A DNA stretch of 64,000 nucleotides from Actinoplanes philippinensis (GCF_900113015.1 NZ_FONV01000020.1:84369-148368); one strand, 5' to 3'. Positions 13,116 through 21,400 are shown, counted from the stretch's first letter. Numbers and translations are program-made. The notes: a model not told the origin generated them from the letters alone.

Positions 13116-13134
13116 TCCCGGGAAGGCGGCTTTT
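13105..13134 (+). terminator. Rho-independent leader terminator ahead of the tRNA genes
   Basis: GCCGCCT (13105-13111) pairs with AGGCGGC (13124-13130). Three further C-G pairs follow beyond a bulged A, with a five-base loop, and TTTT comes directly after (13131-13134). A T-run after the stem is uncommon in this high-GC sequence, which supports a real intrinsic terminator. It lies between the leader stop and tRNA-Trp. Confidence 0.8.
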
Positions 13135-13149
13135 CTCATTTCACCGCAC

Positions 13150-13223
13150 AGGGGTGTGGCGCAATTCGGCAGCGCAGCGGCCTCCAAATCCGAAGGTTGC
13201 AGGTTCGAGTCCTGTCACCCCTG
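13150..13223 (+). tRNA. tRNA-Trp (anticodon CCA), atypical anticodon stem
   Basis: The cloverleaf is clear. The acceptor is AGGGGTG/CACCCCT with discriminator G, the D stem GCGC/GCGC, the anticodon loop CTCCAAA, the variable loop AGGTT, and the T arm GCAGG-TTCGAGT-CCTGT with one G-T wobble. The anticodon stem GCGGC/TCCGA has only three pairs; positions 27-43 (G/A) and 31-39 (C/T) are mismatched. CCA is not encoded. It is the first of three clustered tRNAs downstream of the attenuator. The weakened stem could mean decay or a specialised copy. Confidence 0.85.
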
Positions 13224-13247
13224 CTTCACCATTCCCTCCGTCCCCAT

Positions 13248-13320
13248 TCTCTCGTGGTCCAATCGGCAGTGACGCCCGGCTCTGGACCGGGAGATTCAGG
13301 TTCGAGTCCTGGCGAGAGAG
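13248..13320 (+). tRNA. tRNA-Gln (anticodon CTG)
   Basis: The acceptor is TCTCTCG/CGAGAGA, the anticodon arm is CCCGG-CTCTGGA-CCGGG (fully paired), and the T arm is TCAGG-TTCGAGT-CCTGG. The T1-A72 pair and G73 are known tRNA-Gln identity features in bacteria, including amidotransferase-dependent charging. The acceptor sequence is unlike the TGGGG-type stem I would expect for a housekeeping bacterial tRNA-Gln. CCA is not encoded. It reads the CAG codon used in the leader peptide. Confidence 0.9.
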
Positions 13321-13342
13321 CTGCACCGTCTGATCACCACGC

Positions 13343-13423
13343 GCGGGAGCGCCGACGCAGGAGAGTCGGGACCGGCTGTAAACCGGTTGCTTCGCTGAGC
13401 GGGTTCGAATCCCGCCTCCCGCA
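13343..13423 (+). tRNA. tRNA-Tyr (anticodon GTA), class II, unusual core
   Basis: The acceptor is GCGGGAG/CTCCCGC with discriminator A, the D stem CCGAC/GTCGG, the anticodon arm ACCGG-CTGTAAA-CCGGT, and the T arm GCGGG-TTCGAAT-CCCGC; CCA is encoded next (13424-13426). G1-C72 and A73 fit bacterial TyrRS. The variable arm is only 11 nt with a two-pair stem, short for tRNA-Tyr. Position 8 is C and the first D-loop base is G, instead of the near-universal U8 and A14; this could be a compensating pair. It ends the tRNA cassette; no terminator is obvious before the convergent gene. Confidence 0.88.
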
Positions 13424-13444
13424 CCACCCCCGCCCCGGCGCCCG

Positions 13445-14170
13445 TCACTTGACCAGCGACGTGGTCCGGGCCAGCGGATACTCCAGGATGCACTGCACGC
13501 CACGGTCCTGCCGCCAGCCGGCCTCGTCCTCCGGGAACAGGTAGTAGACCTCCAGGTCGGCGTTGTCCGCGGTGTCGTAGGGCTCGAACGCCGTACCGCA
13601 GCGCTCCTCGCTCTCCTTCTCGACGGCCGCCAGGCCGGGGAAGGCGCCGGCCGGGAACTGGAAGGAGTGGTAGACCTCGGCCCGGTGCGGCTGGGTGCAG
13701 GGCACCACCGGCATCTCGTAGACACGGTCCGCGTCGTCGAGGTCGCTTATGCAGTCGCCCCTCTTCAGGTCGGTCGCGTCGACGGTCTCGATCCCGGCCA
13801 CCCGGTCGCGCACCACGCCCAGGACCACCCCGGTGACGATCACCACCGAGATCACCAGGGTGACGCCGGAGACGACCAGCGCCGCGACGGCGAGCCCGAA
13901 ACCCTGCTGCGGCCGGCGCCGGATCTGGACCAGCGCGGCGATGCCGAGGCCGAAACCGAGGGCGGTGCCGAGGAACGGGCCGCCACAGACGCTGGCCACC
14001 AGCGCGCCGATCGCCAGCCCGTTGGGGCCGGGCGGCGGCATCGGAGGCGGATATCCAGGAAACGGCGCGAACTGCGGGGGGACGTATGTTTGCGGCGGAA
14101 GATCACTGGCGGTGTACGGCGGGCCGTACGGCGGGGGCGGTGAGGGGTCGGGCGGGACCTGGTTGTGCAC
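13445..14170 (-). CDS. DUF4190 / septum-formation domain membrane protein
   Basis: The 241-residue protein has a Pro/Tyr-rich cytoplasmic N-terminus (1-50) and two hydrophobic helices of the DUF4190 type (about 50-125, with the Gly-rich GGPFLGTALGFGLG). Its extracytoplasmic C-terminal half carries two to three Cys (GDCIS, VPCTQPH, RCG) as in the actinobacterial Septum_form domain. Proteins of this type are widespread in actinomycetes and are named for a proposed link to septation; the real role is not established. The gene is alone, convergent with the tRNA cassette. Confidence 0.8.
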   Translation of the reverse strand: MHNQVPPDPSPPPPYGPPYTASDLPPQTYVPPQFAPFPGYPPPMPPPGPNGLAIGALVASVCGGPFLGTALGFGLGIAALVQIRRRPQQGFGLAVAALVVSGVTLVISVVIVTGVVLGVVRDRVAGIETVDATDLKRGDCISDLDDADRVYEMPVVPCTQPHRAEVYHSFQFPAGAFPGLAAVEKESEERCGTAFEPYDTADNADLEVYYLFPEDEAGWRQDRGVQCILEYPLARTTSLVK

Positions 14171-14224
14171 GCACGCACCGTAGTGCCCGGCGCGGCCCCT
14201 GTCGATCGCGGCGGCGCGGTATAC

Positions 14225-14259
14225 GCCGGTGCGGCCGGGGATCGCCCGGCCGCACCGGC
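14225..14259 (-). terminator. Strong hairpin terminator after the glucuronoyl esterase gene
   Basis: A perfect 15-bp stem (arms 14225-14239 and 14245-14259) with a five-base loop lies six bases beyond the esterase stop. There is no T-run, as is common for actinomycete terminators. Confidence 0.75.
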
Positions 14260-14264
14260 CCCCT

Positions 14265-15797
14265 CTACCCGGTAATGCAGGAGACGATGCGCGGGCGGGC
14301 GGAGCTGTTCCCGTTCATCATCGTCGTGAAGCCGAACGTGGTGCCGCTGCCGTCGGGACGGACGGTCAGCGTGGTCCCGTTCGACGTGAAGGCGCCGCTC
14401 CAGGTGGTGGTGACCTGCTGCGGGGCGGTGACGGCGACGGTCACCGTCCAGTTGGCGGCGCCGGTGACCGTGACGGTCGTGTTGTAGCGGTCGCCCCAGA
14501 CGGTTCCCGGGGTGATCGAGGCGGAGCAGGAGCCGGGAGAAGGCGGTGAGGACGGCGGCGGCGAGGACGGGCCACCGGTCAGGTTCGGGGTCGGCCACGA
14601 GCGCCACTGCGACAGGTGGCCCTGCTTGCGGGCGGCGACGCGGAACGTACCCGTGCTGCTCCCGGTCTTGAGAAGGAAGGCCTGGATGTTCTGCTGGAGC
14701 GGGCCGCGCCACTCGTTGCGGGACGCGCAGTGGGTGCCGTCGCTGACGTCGGACCAGTAGCTGATGTTGCCACCCGCGCCGAGCGCCTTGTAGATCTCGG
14801 CCCCGCCGAGCGCGGCGACGCTGCCGGACCGGGCGGCGAGCCAGTCGACGTGCGGGTTCTCCATGATGAACAGTCCGCGGGGCGCGACCAGGCCGACCAG
14901 TTCGTGGGTGTCGACGGGCAGGGTGTTCGGGTTGCCGGTGTAGGAGCTGAACGCGTCACCGAGCCATGGCTGCTCGCCGTAGGCGCTGCTCAGCGGTTGC
15001 GCGCCGGACTCGCCGGGCACGCCGCGCACGATGGGGACACCGGCGGTGCCCGACTCGATCGGCATGGTGAGGGCGAGCCGCTGGTCGAACGCGCCGGCCG
15101 CGAACGCGCCCTTGCCGTAGCGGGAGCACCCGGTGACGCCCATCGCGTCGGCGCGCAGGACCGATCCGCCGGACTGCTCGACGACGTCGATGAGCCGGCT
15201 GACGCCCCACGCCCAGGCCATCAGGATGCCGGTGCTGCTGGTGGAGCCGTAGAGCGTGTAGAAGGCACCCTGTTTGTTCGAACGGCCGGTGCCCTCCTTG
15301 CCGACGGCGAGCGGGTCGAAACTGATCACCGCGGCGCCGGCGTTGCGGATGGTGGCGGTGTCGGCGCCGAAACCCCCGAAGACCACGACGGCGGGGTACG
15401 GCGCGGAGCCGGTCGTGGGCAGCTGGACGCTCGCCGAGAAACTGGCGGTGCGCCCCTGGTCGGTGACGGTGACGGTGATCGACGAGGTGCTGACGGCGCC
15501 GGTGACGGTGGCCGGGCGAGCGGGTTTCTGGCCGTAGACGTGGCGCTCGGCCATCTCCCGGATCTCGGCGCGGCGGCATCGCCAGTCGCCGGTGGTGGTG
15601 ATCCGGGTGCCGTCGATGCGGGTGAACGGGTCGGGCAGCTGGGCGGTGCCGACGGCGGGTGAGGCGGCGACGGGACAGTCGGCGCCGTCGTCCTCGACGG
15701 CGGCCGCGTGGGCGGAGGTGGGGACGGCGAACACGGCCGCGGCGGCGGCGAGGACCGTTGCCGCGATCATGCCGGCTCTCGTGCGGAGCTGTGTCAC
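14265..15797 (-). CDS. Secreted glucuronoyl esterase (CE15) with C-terminal CBM2-like module
   Basis: The 510-residue protein starts at GTG 15797 after AAGGAG, giving a signal peptide that ends VFAVPTSAHA. The alpha/beta-hydrolase domain (about 40-390) has the CE15 nucleophile motif GCSRYGKGA and a downstream Glu in PIESGTAG. The catalytic His is probably in SDGTHCASR. Family members hydrolyse the ester between lignin alcohols and 4-O-methyl-glucuronic acid of xylan. A Pro/Ser linker leads to a 95-residue module with Cys near both ends, resembling CBM2. It works outside the cell on lignin-carbohydrate bonds and fits the other plant-cell-wall enzymes in the window. Confidence 0.9.
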   Translation of the reverse strand: MTQLRTRAGMIAATVLAAAAAVFAVPTSAHAAAVEDDGADCPVAASPAVGTAQLPDPFTRIDGTRITTTGDWRCRRAEIREMAERHVYGQKPARPATVTGAVSTSSITVTVTDQGRTASFSASVQLPTTGSAPYPAVVVFGGFGADTATIRNAGAAVISFDPLAVGKEGTGRSNKQGAFYTLYGSTSSTGILMAWAWGVSRLIDVVEQSGGSVLRADAMGVTGCSRYGKGAFAAGAFDQRLALTMPIESGTAGVPIVRGVPGESGAQPLSSAYGEQPWLGDAFSSYTGNPNTLPVDTHELVGLVAPRGLFIMENPHVDWLAARSGSVAALGGAEIYKALGAGGNISYWSDVSDGTHCASRNEWRGPLQQNIQAFLLKTGSSTGTFRVAARKQGHLSQWRSWPTPNLTGGPSSPPPSSPPSPGSCSASITPGTVWGDRYNTTVTVTGAANWTVTVAVTAPQQVTTTWSGAFTSNGTTLTVRPDGSGTTFGFTTMMNGNSSARPRIVSCITG

Positions 15798-15942
15798 GGG
15801 GGCGCTCCTTCCCGGGATGGCGAGAGCACTGGCCGTGACGTTACGAAGATGTATCGGGGAATTCAAGTGCGTGAATGAAGTGAGCCGCCGGAAGTCTCGC
15901 TGAAACTTTCGCCATCTGGCAGAAGTTCCATGCGCCGAAAAG

Positions 15943-15977
15943 GATCAGCGCCGGCCCGGGCGGGCTCGGCGCTGATC
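15943..15977 (-). terminator. Intrinsic terminator after the glycosyltransferase gene
   Basis: GATCAGCGCC (15943-15952) pairs with GGCGCTGATC (15968-15977), with a 15-base loop. On the minus strand the stem is followed by CTTTTCGG. It lies 14 bases beyond the glycosyltransferase stop. Confidence 0.75.
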
Positions 15978-15990
15978 GGCGGAGGAGGAG

Positions 15991-17175
15991 TCAGCCGGCG
16001 GCGAGTTCCCTCGTCACTCGCCGGAACAGCTCGTCCCACTGGGCCGCGATGACCGGCATCTCGTAGCCGGCGGCGGTCACCCGGGCCGCGGTGCCGAAGC
16101 TCTCCCGGTCCTCGGGGCTGTCCATCACGCGGATCAGGCCGGCAGCCAGGCCGGGCACGTCCTCGGCCGGGACGAGCAGCCCGTTGACCCCGTCCTCGAC
16201 CACGTCGGCCGGGCCGGTCGGGCAGTCGAACGCCACCACCGGCAGCCCGGCGCCCATCGCCTCCAGCAGCACCATCGGCAGGCCCTCCTTGCGCGAGGAG
16301 AGCACGAAGACCGACGCCTTGGCGAACTCGGCGTCCAGGGTGCGCGACACGCCCCGCAGCTTGACCACATCACCGAGGCCGCGCTCGGCGATCTGCTCGG
16401 CCAGCCGCTTGCGCAGTTTGCCCTCGCCGAAGATGTGCAGCTGCCAGGCCGGGTGCCGCTCGCGGACCGCCACCCACGCGTCGATGAGCAGGTCGAACCC
16501 CTTCTGCCGGAACAGCCGGCCGGCCGCCACGACGACCTTCGCCCGCTCGTCCGCGGGCGGCGCCGTGTGCGGCGGGATGCCGTTCGGGATCCGGGTGAGG
16601 CTCACCTTGTCGCCGACCGCGGCGCGATAGGACTCCAGGTCGGCGTGGGTCAGCACGGTCACCGCGTCGAGCTTGGGATAGGCGCGGACGATCTGGGCCT
16701 TCAGCTTCGGCTTGTAGCTGCTGAAGTTCATGTGGTCCTGACCGATCCTGGTCACCCGCCGAGGGCCGAACCAGGCGGACAGCAGATTCAGGGCGGGCCG
16801 CGTGCTGATCAGGATCCCGTCGGTCTGCGACCGCATGTACCGGATGATCTTCAGGTCGACCATCGGGTCCCAGCGGTTGTACCGGAAGTCCCGGCCGTGC
16901 GGCAGCGGGTTGGGCAGCGCGCGGGCCCGATGCGACAGCCGGCGGCGGCGCTCGGGCTTGCCGGTCCATCGCAGACCGTCCTGACGCAGGTCGGTCACCG
17001 ACACCAGCCGGACCCGCGGGTCGAGGGGGAAGGCCGGCGTCTCGGCGGTGCGGAAGATGCTGCCGATCTCGACGTCATGGGTGGCACACAGCGCGTTGGC
17101 CTGATTGAAGACCGTACGGATCGTGCCGCCGACCCCGTACGCGTTGTGCAACAGATACCTGATCTTCACGCGCAC
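15991..17175 (-). CDS. GT4-family glycosyltransferase
   Basis: The 394-residue protein has a GT-B fold. The N-terminal domain begins KIRYLLHNAYGVGGTIRTV, with the Gly-Gly loop common to GT4 enzymes. The C-terminal donor-binding domain contains VVAAGRLFRQKGFDLLIDA, HIFGEGKLRK and the E-x7-E motif in EGLPMVLLEAMGAGLPVVAF. It likely moves a sugar from a nucleotide-sugar to a cell-wall or surface polymer, possibly a glycerol-phosphate or teichoic-type one, but the acceptor is not evident. The start is GTG at 17175 or GTG at 17169. It stands alone with its own terminator. Confidence 0.88.
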   Translation of the reverse strand: MRVKIRYLLHNAYGVGGTIRTVFNQANALCATHDVEIGSIFRTAETPAFPLDPRVRLVSVTDLRQDGLRWTGKPERRRRLSHRARALPNPLPHGRDFRYNRWDPMVDLKIIRYMRSQTDGILISTRPALNLLSAWFGPRRVTRIGQDHMNFSSYKPKLKAQIVRAYPKLDAVTVLTHADLESYRAAVGDKVSLTRIPNGIPPHTAPPADERAKVVVAAGRLFRQKGFDLLIDAWVAVRERHPAWQLHIFGEGKLRKRLAEQIAERGLGDVVKLRGVSRTLDAEFAKASVFVLSSRKEGLPMVLLEAMGAGLPVVAFDCPTGPADVVEDGVNGLLVPAEDVPGLAAGLIRVMDSPEDRESFGTAARVTAAGYEMPVIAAQWDELFRRVTRELAAG

Positions 17176-17334
17176 AACCTAGATACCGCTGTCAATCAGC
17201 TGTGAATCGCCGCATGGTCCCCGCACATCCGGTAGCCGTCGGCGATGACAGAGCAACCGTGAGTCACCGAGGAGTCCCGAGTTCTGCGTCCTGCACGTTG
17301 CCGAGCGGGGCCCGTCTCGCTACGGTTCCGGTTC

Positions 17335-18159
17335 GTGAGCAGGATTCTCGTTCTCGGTGGCGGCGGCGTGACCGGCATCGCCTGGCATCTCGGGCTGATC
17401 TGCGGCCTGCAGCGCGCCGGCGTGTTCCTCGGCGACGCCGACACCGTCATCGGCACGTCCGCCGGATCCGTCGTCGGCACCGGCCTCGCCGCCGGCGTCG
17501 ACGTCGAGGCCGCCGTGGCCCTCCAGCGGGAGCCGGCCACCGACCCGACCCGCACCGGCCCCGCCCGCGGCGCCGAGTGGCTCACCGCGATGGCGGTGCT
17601 GCTCGACCCGTCGGTCCCGCCGCTGCAGGCCCGCGCCCGGGTCGGGGCGATGGCGCTGGCCGCCGGGCTCGACGAGCAGCGGTATCTGGCCCGGATGGCC
17701 GAGCTGGTGCCGGTCACCGAGTGGCCGGAGCGAGACCTGCGGATCGTGGTCGTCGACGCGGCCGACGGGCGGGACGTGGTGCTCGACTCCGCGTCCGGGG
17801 TGCCGCTGCTGCGGGCGGTGGCGGCCAGCTGTGCCGTACCCGGTCTGATGCCCCCGGTCACCATCGGCGACCGCCGCTACATCGACGGTGGGGTGCGCCT
17901 CGGCGCCGGGGCCGACCTGGCCGCCGGCGCCGAGCGTCTGGTCGTGATCGCCCCGCTCGCGGCGATCGGCCGGGACCGGATCGTCGAGGAGATCGCCTCC
18001 ACCGGCGCCGCGAAGACCCTGCTCATCGAGCCCGACCAGGAGGCGCTCACCGCGTTCGGCCCGAACTTCATGGACGTCTCGCGGCGGCCCGCGGCGGTGT
18101 CGGCCGGGCTGCGGCAGGGTTCGGCACTTGCCGACACGGTGCGGTCGGTCTGGACCTAG
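17335..18159 (+). CDS. Patatin-like phospholipase
   Basis: The 274-residue patatin-domain protein has the oxyanion motif GGGGVTGIAWHLG (residues 7-19), the nucleophile elbow GTSAGS (about 43-48) and the catalytic Asp in YIDGGVRLG (about 182). It is probably a lipid acyl hydrolase with a Ser-Asp dyad. There is no signal peptide, so it acts in the cytoplasm or at the inner membrane face. The start is GTG at 17335. The TPR gene starts 10 bp after its stop, so the two form a likely operon. Confidence 0.9.
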   Translation: MSRILVLGGGGVTGIAWHLGLICGLQRAGVFLGDADTVIGTSAGSVVGTGLAAGVDVEAAVALQREPATDPTRTGPARGAEWLTAMAVLLDPSVPPLQARARVGAMALAAGLDEQRYLARMAELVPVTEWPERDLRIVVVDAADGRDVVLDSASGVPLLRAVAASCAVPGLMPPVTIGDRRYIDGGVRLGAGADLAAGAERLVVIAPLAAIGRDRIVEEIASTGAAKTLLIEPDQEALTAFGPNFMDVSRRPAAVSAGLRQGSALADTVRSVWT

Positions 18160-18169
18160 ACTGCCGGGC

Positions 18170-19645
18170 GTGACGACTGTGCCCGCCCCGGCCGACATCG
18201 CATTCGCGCTGCTGCGTGAGGGCCGCTTCGGCGACGCCGAGACCGTGATGCTCCGCGAGGTCGAGGCGGTCACCGCCCGGCACGGACAGGGCAGCATCGA
18301 GTGGGCGTCGGCGCAGTGCGACCTCGGCAACGTGCTGCTCCAGGCCGGGCAGCTGGGCCGCGCCGTCGACTGCTACCGGCAGGCCGCCGCGGTCGCGCCC
18401 CGTGGCCACGACTCGCAGAAGGATCAGCTGACCTACCGCCTCAATGTGGGCCTGGCGCTCCGGATGGCCGGGCGGCTCGACGAGGCCGAGGCGGAGCTGC
18501 GCAAGGGCGCCGAGGAGCGGCTCGCGTTCTACGGGCGCGACCACGCGGGTCACGCGTTCGGCCTGGAGCCACTGGCGTCGCTCCTGCTGGAGCGCGGTGA
18601 CGTGGCCGCCGCCCGGCAGGTCGTGGAGGAGACGGTCGCCAACTTCTGGAGCAACGGCCACGAGCGGGTCGCCCCGGCGCTGGCCCTGCGCGCGGCCGTG
18701 GTGCTGGCCGGCGGCAGCGGCGAGCCGCCGTTCCCGGCCCTCGACCAGCTTCCCGACCACGTCGTCGAGCAGATCGCGCACAGCACCGGCCAACTGCCGG
18801 TCGAGGACGGCACGGCCCGCAAGCGGCTGCTGACCGCGCTGGCCGCCGCCCTCGAGGAGCGTCTCGGCCCCGACCATCCCGGCACCCTCGGCGCGTTGTC
18901 GGCGCTGGCCAACGCGAGCCACGACGCCGGCGACGAGACCGGCCGGGTCGACGTGATCACCCGGATCCTGGCCGCCCACGACCGGCAGGGGCGGCAGGAG
19001 GAGGCGCTGGCGGCGGCGCTCGGCCTCGCCATGGCGCTGGACGACGCCGGGGACACCGAGGGATCGCTGCGCACCTACGCGTCGGCGCACGAGCGGGCCG
19101 GGCGGATCGGCCGGCCCGAGGTGCAGAGCCAGGTGCTGCGCAACTGGGGTCTGGCGCTCAAGGAGGCGGGCCGGCCGGGTCCCGCCGAGCAGCGGATGAC
19201 CGAGGCGCTGGAGGTGGCCCGCCGCGGCGCCGACCACGAGACCGTCGGCCGGGCCGGGGTCGCACTCGGCCTGTTCCTGCAGCACGAGGGCCGGCTCGAG
19301 GAGGCGCGGACCACCCTCGAGGCGGCGCTGGCCGTGATGGACCCGGTGCACCGGGACGCCATCGTCGGCCGCAGCCACCTCGGCGCCGTCCTCGACGGCC
19401 GCACCTGTGGCTGCGGCGACATGCCGGAGACGATCGCCGCCGCGTTCCGCGAATTCGTGCTCACCCGCCTGCCCGCCGGCCTGCTCGACCGGCTCGACGT
19501 GGCGATCGTCGACGGCGACTTCAAAATCGACGTGCACCTGAAGCGGGAGCCTGCCGAGGCCGAGATCAACCGGCTCAACGAGGTGTTCGGCACCGCGCAG
19601 GCCGAGTTCCGGCACCGGCTCAGCGACTCCCGGTACGCGGGCTGA
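18170..19645 (+). CDS. Tetratricopeptide-repeat protein
   Basis: The 491-residue protein is made almost wholly of helical hairpins with TPR spacing (for example FALLREGRFGDAETVML, DLGNVLLQAGQLGRAVDCY, RMAGRLDEAEAELRKG, FLQHEGRLEEARTTLEAAL). The last 60 residues form a different, mixed domain. It looks like an adaptor or scaffold and has no catalytic motif. GTG at 18170 is chosen because it follows the patatin stop closely and begins the first helix. The 3' end overlaps the convergent response regulator by 26 bp. Confidence 0.8.
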   Translation: MTTVPAPADIAFALLREGRFGDAETVMLREVEAVTARHGQGSIEWASAQCDLGNVLLQAGQLGRAVDCYRQAAAVAPRGHDSQKDQLTYRLNVGLALRMAGRLDEAEAELRKGAEERLAFYGRDHAGHAFGLEPLASLLLERGDVAAARQVVEETVANFWSNGHERVAPALALRAAVVLAGGSGEPPFPALDQLPDHVVEQIAHSTGQLPVEDGTARKRLLTALAAALEERLGPDHPGTLGALSALANASHDAGDETGRVDVITRILAAHDRQGRQEEALAAALGLAMALDDAGDTEGSLRTYASAHERAGRIGRPEVQSQVLRNWGLALKEAGRPGPAEQRMTEALEVARRGADHETVGRAGVALGLFLQHEGRLEEARTTLEAALAVMDPVHRDAIVGRSHLGAVLDGRTCGCGDMPETIAAAFREFVLTRLPAGLLDRLDVAIVDGDFKIDVHLKREPAEAEINRLNEVFGTAQAEFRHRLSDSRYAG

Positions 19646-20288
19646 GCAGCCCCGACTCGTAGGCGAAGACCACCAGCTGCGCACGATCCCGGGCCCGCAG
19701 TTTGGTCATCGCCCGGTTCACGTGGGTCTTCGCCGTCCACGGGCTGATCACCATGCTCGTGGCGATCTCGTCGTTGGACAGGCCGCGCGCCGCCAGCACC
19801 ACCGCTTCGCGCTCCCGGTTGGTCAGCTCGGCCACGAACCGGTTGACCCCGCCGCCGGGCGGCTCGTTGACGTAGCGGCTGATCAGCATCCGGGTCACCG
19901 ACGGGGCCAGCAGCGCGTCGCCGCGGGCCGCGACCCGTACCGCGTGCAGGAAGTCCTCGGGGGTGATGTCCTTGACCAGGAAGCCCGCCGCGCCGGCCCG
20001 CAACGCCTGGAAGACGTGCTCGTCGTGGCCGTAGTTGGTGAGGATCACCACGCGGACCGCGGCGAGAGCCGGGTCCGCGGCGATCCGCCGGGTCGTCTCG
20101 ATGCCGTCCATCACCGGCATCTGGATGTCGACGAGCGCCAGGTCCGGCCGGTGCAGGCGGGCCAGGTCCACGCCCTGCCTGCCGTCGGCGGCCTCGGCGA
20201 CCACCGCGATGTCGTCCTCGGCCTCCAGCAGCGCCCGGAAGCCGCTGCGCAACAGCGGCTGGTCGTCGACGAGCAGGACCCGGATCAT
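19620..20288 (-). CDS. NarL/LuxR-type response regulator
   Basis: The 222-residue regulator has a receiver domain (1-120; DD at 8-9, phospho-Asp in LALVDIQMPVMDG, Lys in FLVKDITPED) and a LuxR helix-turn-helix (about 150-215; ELTNREREAVVLAARGLSNDEIA). Phosphorylation by the adjacent kinase should change DNA binding. Its ATG overlaps the kinase stop by 4 bp (ATGA), so the pair is translationally coupled. The targets are not clear. Confidence 0.93.
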   Translation of the reverse strand: MIRVLLVDDQPLLRSGFRALLEAEDDIAVVAEAADGRQGVDLARLHRPDLALVDIQMPVMDGIETTRRIAADPALAAVRVVILTNYGHDEHVFQALRAGAAGFLVKDITPEDFLHAVRVAARGDALLAPSVTRMLISRYVNEPPGGGVNRFVAELTNREREAVVLAARGLSNDEIATSMVISPWTAKTHVNRAMTKLRARDRAQLVVFAYESGLLSPRTGSR

Positions 20289-21400
20289 CCGACACGCTCC
20301 AGCGGCAGCTCCGCCTGCACGGTGAACCCGCCCCCGCTGCGCGGCTCGGCCCGCAACCGGCCGCCGAGAGCCGTCACCCGCTCCCGCATCCCGAGCAGCC
20401 CGACCCCCGGCACCGGTGGCACACCCGGGGTCGCGGCGCCGTCGTCGTCGACCCGGATCGCCAGCGCGTCCGGCCGGTAGTCGATGTGGACGGTCGCGGT
20501 CGACGCCGCGCCGTGGCGGGCCGTGTTCGTCAGCGACTCCTGCACGATCCGGTACGCCGTACGCCCCACCGCCTCCGGCACCTCGCCCCGCTCCCCCGCG
20601 ATCGTCAGCTCGGTGCGCAACCCGATGCCCTCCGCCCCGGCCAGCAGCTCCGCCAGCTGGTCCAGGCCGCCCGGCGGCGTGTCGCCGTCCTGCCGCAACG
20701 TGTCCAGAGTGGCCCGCAGCTCCCGGGTCGCGGCCCGGCCCGCCTGCTGGATCGCCACCAGCGCCTCCGGCACCTGCTCGCCCCGCTTGCGGGCCAGATG
20801 CACGGCCACCTCCGACTGCACCTTGATGATCGAGATCTGGTGGGTCAGCGAGTCGTGCAGCTCCCGGGCGATGTGCAGCCGCTCCTGCGTGGCCCGGAGC
20901 CGGGCCGTCTCCTCCCGCGTCCGCTCCGCCTCGTCGGCACGGCGCTCGGCCTGCCGCAACGCCTCCCCCGCGAACCCGGCCGCCACCAGCCAGGCCAGCT
21001 CCAGCACCCCGCGGGCCTGCGCGAACGCCTCCCGGACCGCTTGCCTGGCCGCCTCCTCGGCCGGCGACACCAGCACCGCGAGCGGCAGCGCGGCCAGCAT
21101 CACCACGGCCGCCGCGGACGTCACCCGCCGATGGCCGGCACGGAAACCGCCGTACACCGCGACGAGGAAGGCCAGCGCCGGCACCGCCACCCCCAGCGCG
21201 GTGTAGCCGACGACACACAGCCCGGTCACGGCCAGCACCACCACCGGCGCCCGGCGCAGCGCCGCCAGCACCAGGCCACTCGCGACCACCAGCACACAGC
21301 CGACCACGTCGAGGACCGTCACCGGGTGGTGCCGGCCGAGCGCGGTGGTCAGCAACGCGCCGGCCACACCGACCGCGATCAGCCAGTTCGCCATCCGCAT
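20285..21400 (-). CDS. HisKA_3 sensor histidine kinase (NarX/DesK type)
   Basis: The 371-residue kinase has five to six hydrophobic helices in the first 130 residues with short loops, a coiled-coil linker, then the dimerisation/phospho-His motif HIARELHDSLTHQISII and an HATPase with VQESLTNTARHG and GVGLLGMRERV. No large extracellular sensor domain is present, so it may sense membrane state. It is the first gene of the operon with the NarL-type regulator. Confidence 0.92.
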   Translation of the reverse strand: MRMANWLIAVGVAGALLTTALGRHHPVTVLDVVGCVLVVASGLVLAALRRAPVVVLAVTGLCVVGYTALGVAVPALAFLVAVYGGFRAGHRRVTSAAAVVMLAALPLAVLVSPAEEAARQAVREAFAQARGVLELAWLVAAGFAGEALRQAERRADEAERTREETARLRATQERLHIARELHDSLTHQISIIKVQSEVAVHLARKRGEQVPEALVAIQQAGRAATRELRATLDTLRQDGDTPPGGLDQLAELLAGAEGIGLRTELTIAGERGEVPEAVGRTAYRIVQESLTNTARHGAASTATVHIDYRPDALAIRVDDDGAATPGVPPVPGVGLLGMRERVTALGGRLRAEPRSGGGFTVQAELPLERVG

